From: Neorhizobium alkalisoli
GTDB taxonomy: Bacteria > Pseudomonadota > Alphaproteobacteria > Rhizobiales > Rhizobiaceae
NCBI RefSeq assembly: GCF_002968635.1
Contig: NZ_PVBN01000001.1
Coordinates: forward strand, 496,001 to 560,000
Reading direction: 5' to 3'
Length of the DNA: 64,000 nt
Below, in pieces: positions 1 through 8,924 of this stretch. Position 1 is the first letter of the stretch, and each line of letters begins with the position of its first letter. A model generated the notes under the pieces. The model worked only from the letters and a program-made list of their open reading frames with translations, was not told where the DNA came from and searched no databases. The position numbers and the translations under genes were made by a program.

Positions 1-242
1 AATATGTCGCGCTCGGCAGGCAGCCGGCCCGATTCGCACCCTCTCGCACCTATCGGCGGCCATTCTTCAGGCGCATCGGCCGGGCCGTTCCTCCATTGGA
101 GTATGGCCTGCTGCTTTCCAAACGCCAGGCAATCGCGCTTGTAAAGTCGGGCATGGATCTGGAAACGCTGGCGAAAGGGCAGAAAGCCTTCAGGCTCGTC
201 AGCGAGATTGTTCCCGCCTGGGTCGCCGCATCGACGCGATAG
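1..242 (+). CDS. C-terminal end of an unrecognised protein (5' end outside window)
   Basis: An open frame enters from the left edge (codons starting at position 3) and ends with TAG at 240-242, giving about 79 residues. The visible part is basic and aromatic-rich at first (FFRR, RRPFF) and ends in a helical-looking stretch that finishes VPAWVAASTR. I see no catalytic motif or membrane segment and do not recognise the family. It converges on moaB, with only 12 bases between the two stops. Codon use (G/C third positions) matches the neighbours, so the frame is probably a real gene end. Confidence 0.55.
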   Translation, partial: YVALGRQPARFAPSRTYRRPFFRRIGRAVPPLEYGLLLSKRQAIALVKSGMDLETLAKGQKAFRLVSEIVPAWVAASTR

Positions 243-254
243 TGCGGTGCCTTG

Positions 255-803
255 CTATTTTCCGCCGCGCTTCAGGTGCTCGTCGAGCCGTGGCATGATC
301 TCGATGAAATTGCACGGCATATGCCGATAGTCGAGCTGCGCCTTCAATATGCCGTCCCAGGCGTCCTTGCATGCGCCGGGCGAGCCTGGCAGCACGAAGA
401 TGAACGTCGCATTCGCCACTCCGCCGGTCGCGCGCGACTGGATCGTGGAGGTTCCGATCTTGTCGTAGGAAATGCGGTGGAAGACTTCGGAAAAGCCGTC
501 CATACGTTTTTCAAAGAGCGGTTCAAGCGCTTCCGGGGTGACGTCACGACCGGTGAAGCCCGTACCGCCGGTGGTAATCACCACGTCGATCTCAGGATCG
601 AGCGTCCATTCCCGCACCTGGGCCGCGATCTTGTCCTTGTCGTCGGTCACAATGGCGCGGGCCTTCAGCTGATGGCCTGCTTCCGCAATTCGGGCGGCAA
701 GCGTGTCGCCGGATTTGTCGTCTTCCAGTCTGCGGGTGTCGGAGACGGTCAGCACGGCAATGCCGACCGGGATGAAGGAGCGGGTTTCGTCGATCCGGTT
801 CAT
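255..803 (-). CDS. moaB: Molybdenum cofactor biosynthesis protein MoaB
   Basis: A 182-residue protein of the MoaB/MogA family, which binds molybdopterin and, in MogA-type members, adenylylates it before molybdenum insertion. The family signature is plain: VVITTGGTGFTGRDVTPEAL at about residues 80-99 and LPGSPGACKDAWD at about 136-148. Length is normal for alphaproteobacterial MoaB (about 180). The ATG start overlaps the ispE stop in an ATGA, so the two are translationally coupled. MoaB and MogA share this fold; MoaB is chosen because the protein is a stand-alone domain of this length. The exact enzymatic role of MoaB, as opposed to MogA, is less well settled for this family. Confidence 0.9.
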   Translation of the reverse strand: MNRIDETRSFIPVGIAVLTVSDTRRLEDDKSGDTLAARIAEAGHQLKARAIVTDDKDKIAAQVREWTLDPEIDVVITTGGTGFTGRDVTPEALEPLFEKRMDGFSEVFHRISYDKIGTSTIQSRATGGVANATFIFVLPGSPGACKDAWDGILKAQLDYRHMPCNFIEIMPRLDEHLKRGGK

Positions 804-1729
804 GATGTCTTTCCAGGGCTTTGGCCAACGGTCTGCACCGCCTGAAAATACCAGTCCGGCCTCTGGGCTGTCAGGTTTTCCGCGGCTCTTTCTGCCATCT
901 CGGCGGAAGGAAATATGCCGAAGCAGGTGGCGCCCGAACCGGACATCCGCGTCAGCACGGCGCCTTCCGCGCCGATCATGTTGGAGATCTGGTCGATTTC
1001 GCGCACCAGCGAGCGCGCCGGGGGCTCGAGATCATTGCGCAGCCTTTTGAGAAACGGAATCCAATCCGCATCCAGAGGACCGATCGGCGGATTGTATTTG
1101 AGGGCGAGCCGCTCAAAGATGTCTGGTGTGGACACGCCCACCAGCGGATTGCCGAGCACAAGCGCCAGCGAGGGCAGGGTGGGCAAGGCCGCAATGTCTT
1201 CGCCTATGCCTTTGGCGACCAGGGCCTGGCCCTTGAGGCACATGGGTACGTCGGCGCCAAGCGCCAGGGCAAGAGCTTGGACTTCCGCCTCCGGCGGCCG
1301 GCTGTTCCAGAAGCGCAGGAGACCCCGCAAGGTAGCGGCGGCATCCGCGGACCCGCCTCCGATTCCGGCTGCTACAGGCAGGTTCTTTTCAAGATGGATT
1401 GCGACCGCTGGAGCGGCAAAGCCGGCGGTTTCCAGCTTCTCCCGCAGCAGATCGCGAGCCTTTAGCACCAGATTGCCAGGCTGGCCTTCGGCTTCAGCCG
1501 GCAGAAGATGCGCAAATCGTCCGGAAACGGTAAATTCATCGGTCTCGGCCGCGGCGAAGTTCAGGCGGTCGCCGGCATCGGCAAAGGTGACGACACTTTC
1601 GAGCAAGTGATAGCCGTCGGACCGCTGCCCCGTCACATGCAAAGCGAGATTGATCTTGGCCGGGGCCAGTTCGAAAAGGCCCGCCTCCTCGGCGAGCCCG
1701 GTTTCAAAAGGCATGCCATCGGCAAACAT
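800..1729 (-). CDS. ispE: 4-diphosphocytidyl-2-C-methyl-D-erythritol kinase
   Basis: A 309-residue GHMP kinase that phosphorylates CDP-methylerythritol, the fourth step of the non-mevalonate isoprenoid pathway. The N-terminal substrate motif APAKINLALHVTGQRSDGYH (about residues 23-42) and the glycine-rich ATP loop PVAAGIGGGSADAA (about 118-131) are both present, with a late GHMP motif MSGSGATCFG near 270. The ATG at 1729 is accepted; a second ATG five codons later is possible. The gene lies just upstream of moaB (4-base overlap) and 6 bases downstream of the TPR gene, so tpr-ispE-moaB looks like one transcript. dxs, the first enzyme of the pathway, is also in this window at 46.6-48.5 kb. Confidence 0.95.
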   Translation of the reverse strand: MFADGMPFETGLAEEAGLFELAPAKINLALHVTGQRSDGYHLLESVVTFADAGDRLNFAAAETDEFTVSGRFAHLLPAEAEGQPGNLVLKARDLLREKLETAGFAAPAVAIHLEKNLPVAAGIGGGSADAAATLRGLLRFWNSRPPEAEVQALALALGADVPMCLKGQALVAKGIGEDIAALPTLPSLALVLGNPLVGVSTPDIFERLALKYNPPIGPLDADWIPFLKRLRNDLEPPARSLVREIDQISNMIGAEGAVLTRMSGSGATCFGIFPSAEMAERAAENLTAQRPDWYFQAVQTVGQSPGKTS

Positions 1730-1735
1730 GATGCG

Positions 1736-3571
1736 TCAGGACTTTTTGTCGGGGTTGGCGGGTGCCGGTGGGGCCGGGGCAACGGGTGCGATCTGGCTGC
1801 GGTCGGCAGTCGTGGCATTCGGATCGATAGGCGCCAAACCATTCTCGACCTTGGCCTTGATCTGCTCGCGGTTGATATCCTCGCCCTCCGAGATCAGCGC
1901 CCGGTTCCATTGGTAGACGGCTTCCAGCTTGCGCCCGACGCGCCAGTAGGCATCGCCCAGATGGTCGTTGATCGTCGCGTCACCCGCACGAAGCTGCACT
2001 GCGCGCTCGAGTTCGGTGACCGATTCCTCGAACTTGCCCATGCGATAATAGGCCCATCCGAGCGAATCGACGATATAGCCGTCGTCGGGCCGCGCCTCTA
2101 CCGCCCGGCGGATCATGTCGAGGCCTTCCTCGAGGTTCTTGCTCATGTCGACCAGGGAATAACCGAGATAGTTCAGCACCTGCGGCTGCTCGGGATTGAG
2201 TTCCAAGGCCTTGCGGAAATTCGGCTCGGCCTTGTCCCACTGCTTGAGCCGCTCGTAGGCGATGCCCCGCTGGAAGAAGATGGTCCAGTCGCCGGCCTTC
2301 GGCACGGGGCCGATAACGCCGATCGCCTTGTCGTAGGTTTCCGCCATGGCTTTGTAATCCTTGGCTTCGGAAAGCACGCTGCCATAGGCGATATAGCTGC
2401 GGATGTCGGTAGGGTCGGAATCGATCAGCGATTTCAGATGCTGCTTGGCCTCGTCGACCTTTCCGGTCTCCGACAGCGTCACACCCAGCTGCAGCTCAGA
2501 AATCCGCCGCATCGGCGAATCGGTCGGGACGCTTGCGTAGAACTGAATGGCGCGATCGGGCTGCTTGAGCTTTTCGGCAATGCCGCCGAGCAGGATCAGC
2601 GTATCGGCGCTCTTCGGGTCAAGGGCGTTGGAGATCTGCAGGTAGAGCGAAACCATGTCCTCGGCGCCCTGGCGGTTCAATGCGCCGCCGATGGAGAACA
2701 GAACGCCTGCAGCACCTTCCGCTGCATTGGTCACCTGCTGCACCGGCTTCTCGCCCTTTTCAATGCTCTGCCGCAGTGCTTTCAGCGGTGCATAGTTGGA
2801 GACCATGCCGTCGCCGACGGCAATTGCGTCGAGTGCCTTCTGTCTGTTGCCGGCGCTGGCTTCCAGCCGCGCGAGCGCCATCACGGCACGCATGAAGGTA
2901 TCGGGCGCGGTTGCCACGGCTTCCTTGTTGGTGACGGCCGTATTGAGATGCTGCCGGGCGGTTCCGATGTCGCCGGCCACCAGTGCCATGGCGCCGAGAT
3001 GGTAGTCGGTGAATACCTTGAACCAGGGCGGGCCCTTCAGGCTGCTGACGCTCGATATGGCCTGCTTGCCCTTGCCGGCGCCGACCTGCGCCCAGGCGAG
3101 GAGAAGCTGATGGGTCAACCGGTCGAGATCGTTCGGGCCATCATAAGCGAGGACTTTTTTGGCCGTGTCGAACTTCTTGTCGCGCAACGCATCGAGGCCC
3201 CGCACGATCTTGGTGATCCGCTCGACGGCCGAATCACTCTTCAGAGCGTCCGCCTCCTGGAGTCCTTCGTCGAAGTCGCCGTTGAGCAGCAGCGAGATCA
3301 TCAGTCGTTCACGGATTTCCAGATTGGCCGGATCGAAGGTGAGCGCCTTGCGGTAAAGCGTAATGGCGGTCGGATAGTCATGATCCACATCCGCGGTGCG
3401 GGCGGCAAGAAAGGCTCCGGAAAAGGATTGGACGTCGCCGGGGCTGAAGGTCACGACCTCTGTTGCGGCTGGTTTTGGCTCTTCCGTTGCTGCATTTGCG
3501 GCCCCGCTGAACAGGAGGATGGTCGCAATTGCCGCACTGGAAAGCAGAAGAAGGCTGGATGTCCGCCGCAT
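1736..3571 (-). CDS. Secreted tetratricopeptide-repeat protein
   Basis: A 611-residue protein starting MRRTSSLLLL, with a signal peptide cleaved near GAANA-ATEE. The rest is alpha-helical with many TPR-like units, for example YPTAITLYRKALTFDPANLE (about residues 54-73), QPDRAIQFYASVPTDSP, WDKAEPNFRKALELNPEQP and KFEESVTELERAVQLRAG. It ends in a Pro/Ala-rich tail. The frame is open 46 codons further upstream, but the ATG at 3571 follows GAAAGG by 7 bases and is followed by the signal peptide, so it is preferred. TPR proteins are scaffolds; no enzymatic domain is visible. The gene is the first of a minus-strand run with ispE and moaB. A periplasmic or outer-membrane assembly role is possible but is inference only. 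Confidence 0.85.
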   Translation of the reverse strand: MRRTSSLLLLSSAAIATILLFSGAANAATEEPKPAATEVVTFSPGDVQSFSGAFLAARTADVDHDYPTAITLYRKALTFDPANLEIRERLMISLLLNGDFDEGLQEADALKSDSAVERITKIVRGLDALRDKKFDTAKKVLAYDGPNDLDRLTHQLLLAWAQVGAGKGKQAISSVSSLKGPPWFKVFTDYHLGAMALVAGDIGTARQHLNTAVTNKEAVATAPDTFMRAVMALARLEASAGNRQKALDAIAVGDGMVSNYAPLKALRQSIEKGEKPVQQVTNAAEGAAGVLFSIGGALNRQGAEDMVSLYLQISNALDPKSADTLILLGGIAEKLKQPDRAIQFYASVPTDSPMRRISELQLGVTLSETGKVDEAKQHLKSLIDSDPTDIRSYIAYGSVLSEAKDYKAMAETYDKAIGVIGPVPKAGDWTIFFQRGIAYERLKQWDKAEPNFRKALELNPEQPQVLNYLGYSLVDMSKNLEEGLDMIRRAVEARPDDGYIVDSLGWAYYRMGKFEESVTELERAVQLRAGDATINDHLGDAYWRVGRKLEAVYQWNRALISEGEDINREQIKAKVENGLAPIDPNATTADRSQIAPVAPAPPAPANPDKKS

Positions 3572-3732
3572 GAAGATGCCTTTCGTGTAGAGCATGGCGC
3601 AGCAATAAATGCCGCTGCCGTTCGCGCCCATTTGATTCACGACAGAATGGCTTTTTTGAAGCAGGTCCGCAAGGAAATCTCCAGCGCCGCAACGGGCAGC
3701 GCCGGTCAAACCTTTGTGGATCGGTACTGTTT

Positions 3733-4749
3733 CTAGTTAACGCGCTGGATCGAAAAGTCGATGACTTCGAGAAGCGCGGCCTTGATCGGCGAGTGCGGCA
3801 ACGGCGCCAGCGCGTCCCGCGCGATGGTGCCGTAGTGCAGAGCGCGGGCAATGGTATCGTTCAGCGCGCCGTATTTGTTCATCAGGCCGAGCGCTTTCTC
3901 CAGGTTCTCGGCGCTGCTTTCACCCTGCTCGATCGCCTGCCGCCAAAAGGCGCGCTCGCTTTCGGTGCCGCGGCGATAGGAGAGGATGACGGGCAGCGTG
4001 ATCTTGCCTTCCCGGAAATCGTCGCCGACATTCTTGCCGAGATCGGCGGCCTTCCCGCCATAGTCCAGTGCGTCATCGACAAGCTGAAACGCCAGGCCGA
4101 GATTCATGCCGTAGGATTTGAGTGCGTTACGTCCCGCCTTGTCGGCATTGGCGATGATCGGGCCGACTTCAGCGGCCGCGGCGAAGAGAGCGGCGGTCTT
4201 GGCGCGGATGACGGAGAGATAGTCGTCTTCTGTCGTTTCCATGCTCTTGGCGACGGAAAGCTGCAGCACTTCGCCCTCGGCGATGACGGAGGCGGCGGTC
4301 GACAGCACGTCGAGCGCGTCGAGCGAACCGACCTCGACCATCATCTTGAAGGCCTGGCCCAGCAGAAAATCGCCGACCAGCACGCTTGCCTGATTGCCCC
4401 AGATCATCCGGGCGGTGGATCTGCCGCGGCGCAGATCGCTTTCGTCCACCACGTCGTCATGCAGCAGGGTCGCCGTGTGCATGAACTCGACGCTGGTCGC
4501 GAGCTTCACGTGGGCGTCGCCCTGGTAGCCGAACAGCGAAGCGGATGCGAGCGTCAGCATCGGCCGCAGCCGTTTGCCGCCGGACGAGATAAGATGATTG
4601 GCCACCTCGGGAATCATCTGCACGTCGGAGCCGGCCTTGGACAGGATCAATTGGTTGACCCGGTCCATGTCCACTTTGGTGAGATCCACCAGAGGCTTGA
4701 CGGATGCGAGTTTGTTTTTGCCTTCTTCAAGCGGTATGACGACGCCCAA
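3733..4749 (-). CDS. ispB: Octaprenyl/decaprenyl diphosphate synthase
   Basis: A 338-residue trans-polyprenyl diphosphate synthase that builds the ubiquinone side chain from farnesyl and isopentenyl diphosphates. Both aspartate-rich motifs are present: the first in LLHDDVVDES (DDxxD) and the second in QLVDDALDYGGKAAD. GGKRLRPML near residue 50 is the isopentenyl-diphosphate-binding segment. The frame is open far upstream, but the conserved N-terminus (GVVIPLEEGKN) points to a TTG start at 4749, with AGGGAG 9 bases before it. Chain length (C40 or C50) cannot be read from sequence alone; rhizobia mostly make ubiquinone-10. The product would be a substrate for UbiA, encoded at 22.8 kb. Confidence 0.93.
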   Translation of the reverse strand: MGVVIPLEEGKNKLASVKPLVDLTKVDMDRVNQLILSKAGSDVQMIPEVANHLISSGGKRLRPMLTLASASLFGYQGDAHVKLATSVEFMHTATLLHDDVVDESDLRRGRSTARMIWGNQASVLVGDFLLGQAFKMMVEVGSLDALDVLSTAASVIAEGEVLQLSVAKSMETTEDDYLSVIRAKTAALFAAAAEVGPIIANADKAGRNALKSYGMNLGLAFQLVDDALDYGGKAADLGKNVGDDFREGKITLPVILSYRRGTESERAFWRQAIEQGESSAENLEKALGLMNKYGALNDTIARALHYGTIARDALAPLPHSPIKAALLEVIDFSIQRVN

Positions 4750-4857
4750 CGATGAGGTCTCCCTAGCGAAATCTTTTGGGCGACAATAGAAAGAGGCGGA
4801 TAGTGCGGCAAGCGCAAATCGTATGCTGTCTGATCTAATGGAGTTCAAAAAAGAGTC

Positions 4858-5082
4858 ATGCTGGAGATTATTCGCACCAACGACGTCGTGATCCTGTCGC
4901 TGGCGCAAAGCCTGATGAAAGACGCAGGCATCCATTGCATGATCGCCGATCAGTCGATGAGCGTGCTGGAGGGCTCGCTCGGGCTGCTGCCGCGCCGCTT
5001 CCTGGTGGATGAGGAGAGGGTTGAGGAGGCGCGGCAGATTTTGAAGGATGCCGGGTTGGAGGCGGAGCTTCGGACTATATGA
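4858..5082 (+). CDS. DUF2007 family protein
   Basis: A 74-residue protein with the DUF2007 pattern: an N-terminal EIIRTNDVVILSLAQSLMKDAGI, a central GSLGLLPRRFLVDEERVEEARQIL and a short acidic end. The family is often described as putative signal transducing, with no proven biochemistry. It is divergent from ispB (108 bases between start codons) and overlaps the next methyltransferase gene by ATGA, so the two are co-transcribed and probably translationally coupled. Confidence 0.85.
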   Translation: MLEIIRTNDVVILSLAQSLMKDAGIHCMIADQSMSVLEGSLGLLPRRFLVDEERVEEARQILKDAGLEAELRTI

Positions 5083-5879
5083 CGGCATCGGCCTTTACCA
5101 TCGACGCGTTTCATCGTGGCAAATTCCATGTGATGCAGCCGAGGGGCGGCGGACATCGCTCCGGCGTCGACGCGATGCTGCTCGCCTCTCTGGTGGCATC
5201 CGACAGGCCGGTCAAGGTCGCAGACCTCGGCTCCGGTGCCGGCGCCGCCGGGCTTGCCGTCGCCGCACGGCTCGCGGAAGCGAGGGTGCTGCTGGTCGAA
5301 AAGTCGCCGTTGATGGCCGATTATGCCCGCCGGACCCTTGCCCTGCCCGAAAACATTTCGGTGGTGGCGCGTGTCGAAGTCCTTGAAGCCGATGTGACAT
5401 TGACAGGCAAGCCACGGGTGGTCGCCGGGCTCCCGGACGAGATCTTTGACCACGTCATCATGAATCCTCCCTTCAACGATGCCGCCGACCGCCGGACGCC
5501 GGATGCGTTGAAGGCCGAGGCCCATGCCATGACCGAAGGTCTGTTCGACGGCTGGATTCGCACAGCGGGGGCAATCATGAAACCCGGCGGGCAATTGTCC
5601 CTGATCGCCCGGCCGCAATCGATCGTGGAAATTGTCGAGGCCTGCGGCAAACGATTCGGTGGATTGGAGATGACCGCGCTCCATCCGCGCCCGGATGAAA
5701 GTGCCACGCGCATTTTGGTCACCGCCATCAAGGGCTCCCGCGCCCGACTGACATTGCGGGCGCCGCTCTTCGTGCACGGCGCGGACGGACACGCCTTCAC
5801 CCCGTTCGTGGATGATCTCAACAACGGCCGTGCCGCCTATCGGCGAATAGGCCCGAAAAGAAATCTGCCGACGGCGTGA
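5079..5879 (+). CDS. tRNA1(Val) adenine methyltransferase-like protein (TrmN6 family)
   Basis: A 266-residue class I SAM-dependent methyltransferase. The SAM loop is VADLGSGAGAAGLAVAARL (about residues 47-65) and the target-base motif is NPPF (IMNPPFNDAADRR, about 128-140), which is typical of N6-adenine methyltransferases. Overall arrangement matches the YfiC/TrmN6 group that methylates A37 of tRNA1(Val). The substrate is inferred from family only. It overlaps DUF2007 upstream; the next gene begins 121 bases later. Confidence 0.8.
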   Translation: MTASAFTIDAFHRGKFHVMQPRGGGHRSGVDAMLLASLVASDRPVKVADLGSGAGAAGLAVAARLAEARVLLVEKSPLMADYARRTLALPENISVVARVEVLEADVTLTGKPRVVAGLPDEIFDHVIMNPPFNDAADRRTPDALKAEAHAMTEGLFDGWIRTAGAIMKPGGQLSLIARPQSIVEIVEACGKRFGGLEMTALHPRPDESATRILVTAIKGSRARLTLRAPLFVHGADGHAFTPFVDDLNNGRAAYRRIGPKRNLPTA

Positions 5880-6000
5880 ACTCTGGATCAGCGATGCGCG
5901 CATCGGCCGTTTTGCGCCCGGTTTTCGGGGCGCGGCCATTGTGTTTGCGAATCCGACACATACATGCTGTGGCAGGCCCAACGCGACAGAAGGAAGAGAA

Positions 6001-6867
6001 ATGAGCGGGTTTTGGAATAGGCTGACGCCGAAGCGGTTCCGTAAGACTGGTGTGACGATCCCCGTCGTCCGCTTGCACGGGGCGATCATGGCCGGTGGCA
6101 GCCAGTTCAAGCAGCCCCTCAATCTCGCCGGCGTTGCACCGATGCTGGACAAGGCCTTCGCGAAGAAGGAGGCACCCGTCGTTGCCATTGCCATCAATTC
6201 GCCGGGCGGTTCGCCGGTGCAGTCCCGTCTGATCTTCCAGCGCATCCGGGCACTCGCCGAGGAAAAGGACAAGAAGGTGCTGATGTTCGTCGAAGACGTC
6301 GCGGCATCCGGGGGATACATGATCGCGCTCGCCGGTGACGAGATCTTTGCTGATCCGACTTCCATTGTCGGCTCGATCGGCGTTGTCTCCGGCGGCTTCG
6401 GCTTCCCTGAACTGCTCCGCAAGATCGGCATCGAACGCCGTGTCTATACCGCCGGCGAAAATAAGGTGATCCTCGATCCCTTCCAGCCGGAAAAGGAAGG
6501 CGATATCGAGTACCTGAAGGCGCTGCAACTCGAAATCCACCAGGTCTTCATCGACATGGTGAAGATGCGCCGCGGTGAAAGGCTGGCCGATGATGCGACG
6601 ATCTTCTCCGGTCTCTTCTGGAGCGGCATACGCGGCGTTGACCTCGGTCTGGTCGATGGATTGGGCGACATGCGAGACGTGCTGAAACGTCGCTATGGCA
6701 AGGATGCCAGGCTGGAGCTGATCGGCAGTGCCCGCACGCTCTTCGGACGTCGGGTGCCGGGTGTGGTGTTTGGGGAAGGCAAGGCTGGCGAAATCGCCGC
6801 AGGGCTGACCACGGGACTTGCCGCCGGCCTCGAGGAAAAGGCATTGTGGAGCCGCTACGGCCTTTGA
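6001..6867 (+). CDS. S49 family serine peptidase (SppA/SohB-like)
   Basis: A 288-residue signal-peptide-peptidase-type protein. The nucleophile is Ser103 in VAASGGYM and the likely general base is Lys155 in TAGENK; the 52-residue spacing equals that between Ser147 and Lys199 of Bacillus SppA. An INSPGGSP motif near 66-73 forms the oxyanion region. There is no obvious N-terminal membrane helix, so this is a short form. The ATG at 6001 has AGGAAGAG just before it and is preferred over an upstream in-frame codon. The role would be degradation of cleaved signal peptides or membrane-protein fragments. The gene is followed closely by a tiny membrane protein gene. Confidence 0.9.
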   Translation: MSGFWNRLTPKRFRKTGVTIPVVRLHGAIMAGGSQFKQPLNLAGVAPMLDKAFAKKEAPVVAIAINSPGGSPVQSRLIFQRIRALAEEKDKKVLMFVEDVAASGGYMIALAGDEIFADPTSIVGSIGVVSGGFGFPELLRKIGIERRVYTAGENKVILDPFQPEKEGDIEYLKALQLEIHQVFIDMVKMRRGERLADDATIFSGLFWSGIRGVDLGLVDGLGDMRDVLKRRYGKDARLELIGSARTLFGRRVPGVVFGEGKAGEIAAGLTTGLAAGLEEKALWSRYGL

Positions 6868-6892
6868 ACGGCCGAAAACGCGAGAGGGGGAA

Positions 6893-7084
6893 ATGGCGCA
6901 GCTTATATTCTTGATCATCCTGATCGGCGGTGGCTGGATGTTGTACAAAAAGTTCATCAAGGACGCCGAACGGCTTTCTCAGCGCTCCCGCCAGCACGAG
7001 AAGGAGCGCCGGACCGGCGCAGTCGGCACGCTGGAAAAAGATCCGGTGACGGGTGAATACCGGGTGAAGAGGGACGAGGAATAA
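6893..7084 (+). CDS. Small single-pass membrane protein, unknown function
   Basis: A 63-residue protein starting [20 protein letters not shown], with one N-terminal membrane helix followed by a highly charged tail rich in Arg, Lys and Glu. It starts 25 bases after the S49 peptidase stop and has a GAGAGGGGG ribosome binding site. Proteins of this form are common as conserved hypotheticals next to S49 peptidases in rhizobia, as far as I recall; no function is known to me. Co-expression with the peptidase is likely from the spacing. Confidence 0.7.
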   Translation: MAQLIFLIILIGGGWMLYKKFIKDAERLSQRSRQHEKERRTGAVGTLEKDPVTGEYRVKRDEE

Positions 7085-7181
7085 GCGCAGAGCCGCGCGA
7101 CGTCCCGGACCTTTAATCCTTGACCCGTGCCCCTCATGCGTGGCACTCGTCCGCATCCCTCCAACCGAACCTGATATCGCC

Positions 7182-8135
7182 ATGACCGAGCTGCCCGACC
7201 ATATGTCCCCGACCCGCTCCTTTCAGGGGCTGATCCTCGCGCTTCATAATTATTGGGCAGACAAGGGCTGCGCGGTGCTGCAGCCTTACGACATGGAAGT
7301 CGGCGCCGGGACCTTCCATCCGGCGACAACGCTGCGCGCCCTCGGGCCGAAGCCTTGGAAAGCAGCCTATGTGCAGCCTTCCCGGCGGCCGTCCGACGGC
7401 CGTTACGGCGAAAACCCGAACCGTCTGCAGCATTACTATCAGTATCAGGTCATCCTGAAGCCAAACCCGTCCAACCTGCAGGAGCTCTATCTCGGCTCGC
7501 TGAAGGCGATCGGGCTCGATCCGCTGCTGCATGACGTGCGGTTCGTCGAAGACGACTGGGAAAGCCCGACGCTTGGCGCCTGGGGTCTCGGCTGGGAATG
7601 CTGGTGCGACGGCATGGAGGTTTCGCAGTTCACCTATTTCCAGCAGGTCTGCGGCATCGAATGCTCACCGGTTGCGGGCGAGCTGACCTACGGCCTGGAG
7701 CGCCTCGCCATGTATGTCCAGGGCGTCGACAACGTCTACGACCTGAACTTCAACGGTCGCGAAGGCGAGGAAAAGATCTCCTATGGGGATGTTTTCCTGC
7801 AGGCGGAGCAGGAATATTCGCGCCATAACTTCGAATTCGCCGACACCGCCATGCTGCATCGCCATTTCATCGATGCTGAAAAGGAGTGCCAGGCTCTGCT
7901 CGCGGCAGGCGCTCCCGGCGCGAATGCCAATCAGATGCTGCACAAATGCGTCTTCCCGGCCTATGACCAGTGCATCAAGGCATCGCATGTCTTCAACCTG
8001 CTCGACGCACGCGGGGTGATTTCCGTGACCGAGCGCCAGAGCTATATCCTGCGCGTGCGCACGCTCGCCAAAGCCTGCGGCGAGGCATTCCTGCTGACGG
8101 AAGCCGGCGGCCTGAATTTCGGCAAGGCTGCCTGA
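7182..8135 (+). CDS. glyQ: Glycine--tRNA ligase alpha subunit
   Basis: A 317-residue alpha subunit of the heterotetrameric glycyl-tRNA synthetase, carrying the aminoacylation site. Strongly conserved blocks are visible: [60 protein letters not shown] and [16 protein letters not shown]. The start is set at the ATG at 7182 ([14 protein letters not shown]); an ATG 21 bases later is a plausible alternative, and no strong ribosome binding site decides it. The beta subunit glyS is at 12.2 kb, separated by lemA, aroA and a DUF2207 gene. Confidence 0.96.
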   Translation: MTELPDHMSPTRSFQGLILALHNYWADKGCAVLQPYDMEVGAGTFHPATTLRALGPKPWKAAYVQPSRRPSDGRYGENPNRLQHYYQYQVILKPNPSNLQELYLGSLKAIGLDPLLHDVRFVEDDWESPTLGAWGLGWECWCDGMEVSQFTYFQQVCGIECSPVAGELTYGLERLAMYVQGVDNVYDLNFNGREGEEKISYGDVFLQAEQEYSRHNFEFADTAMLHRHFIDAEKECQALLAAGAPGANANQMLHKCVFPAYDQCIKASHVFNLLDARGVISVTERQSYILRVRTLAKACGEAFLLTEAGGLNFGKAA

Positions 8136-8172
8136 CCTGCCGGCTTTGGCCTTTTACCCGGCGGTTTGACGA

Positions 8173-8221
8173 CCCCAGAGAAGTATGGCTAGTGTCCCCC
8201 GGAATTAAAGCGTCTCTGGGG
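8173..8221 (+). promoter_or_regulatory. Long inverted repeat in the lemA leader, covering the ribosome binding site
   Basis: CCCCAGAGA at 8173-8181 pairs perfectly with TCTCTGGGG at 8213-8221, with a 31-base loop. The 3' arm runs into the GGGGGA that serves as ribosome binding site for lemA (ATG at 8234). If both arms are in the transcript, folding would mask that site. Function is inference. Confidence 0.4.
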
Positions 8222-8233
8222 GATTCTTAAGCA

Positions 8234-8785
8234 ATGTATATTCTGCTCGGCATAGTCGTTCTCGTCGGCCTTTACGTCGTCATGCTCTACAACGGCCTGG
8301 TCAAATCTCGGCAGATGGCCGAAGAGGCATGGTCGGGCATTGACGTGCAGCTGAAGCGCCGCGCCGACCTGATCCCGAACCTCATCGAAACGGTAAAGGG
8401 CTACGCCGCCCACGAGAAGGGTACGTTCGAAGAGGTCGTCAAGCTGCGCAACCAGGCCCAGGCGATACCGGCCGGCGACGTGGCGGGCCGCGCCCAGGCG
8501 GAAGGGCTGCTCGGCCAGGCGCTCGGCAAGCTCGTCGCGCTGGCGGAAGCCTATCCGGACCTCAAGGCAAACCAGAACTTTTCCGAGTTGCAGGCCTCGC
8601 TGGAGACGATCGAAAGCGAGATTCAGATGTCTCGGCGTTACTATAACGGTGCCGCCCGCGACCTGAACGTCAAGGTCGAAAGCGTCCCCTCCAATCTGAT
8701 TGCGGGCCAGTTCGGTTTTTCCAAGCGCGAATATTTCGAGATCACCAACGAAGCGGACCGCGCCGTGCCGGCCGTCAAGTTCTGA
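8234..8785 (+). CDS. lemA: LemA family membrane protein
   Basis: A 183-residue protein with one N-terminal helix (YILLGIVVLVGLYVVMLYNGL) and a helical-bundle domain. The LemA signature is clear: AEEAWSGIDVQLKRRADLIPNLIETVKGY (residues about 31-59), LAEAYPDLKANQNFSELQ and ARDLNVKVESVPSNLIA. LemA proteins are outward-facing membrane-anchored proteins of unknown biochemistry; they often sit beside DUF2207 or TPM-domain proteins. Here a DUF2207 gene is two genes downstream, separated by aroA. A short hairpin with a T-run follows the stop. Confidence 0.93.
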   Translation: MYILLGIVVLVGLYVVMLYNGLVKSRQMAEEAWSGIDVQLKRRADLIPNLIETVKGYAAHEKGTFEEVVKLRNQAQAIPAGDVAGRAQAEGLLGQALGKLVALAEAYPDLKANQNFSELQASLETIESEIQMSRRYYNGAARDLNVKVESVPSNLIAGQFGFSKREYFEITNEADRAVPAVKF

Positions 8786-8820
8786 AATCGCCATTGGCCT
8801 TTCGGACGCAACGGTTTATG

Positions 8821-8842
8821 AGCGCGGTTGGCCGCGCTTTTG
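8821..8842 (+). terminator. Short hairpin with T-run after lemA
   Basis: AGCGCGG (8821-8827) pairs with CCGCGCT (8832-8838) around a TTGG loop, followed by TTTTG. The stem is only 7 bp and the T-run 4, so it would be a weak or partial terminator between lemA and aroA. Confidence 0.4.
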
Positions 8843-8924
8843 CGGCGTAAAATCAAATGTTGCGGCGTCTTTGCCGTGCCGAAGCGGCACGGCAGCGCTG
8901 CAGATGACGTAAGAGACGATCATC

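Noticed and set aside
1508..3736. 742-codon plus-strand open frame opposite the TPR gene
   Set aside because: The minus strand encodes a protein with signal peptide and TPR units; the plus-strand product has shadow-like composition.
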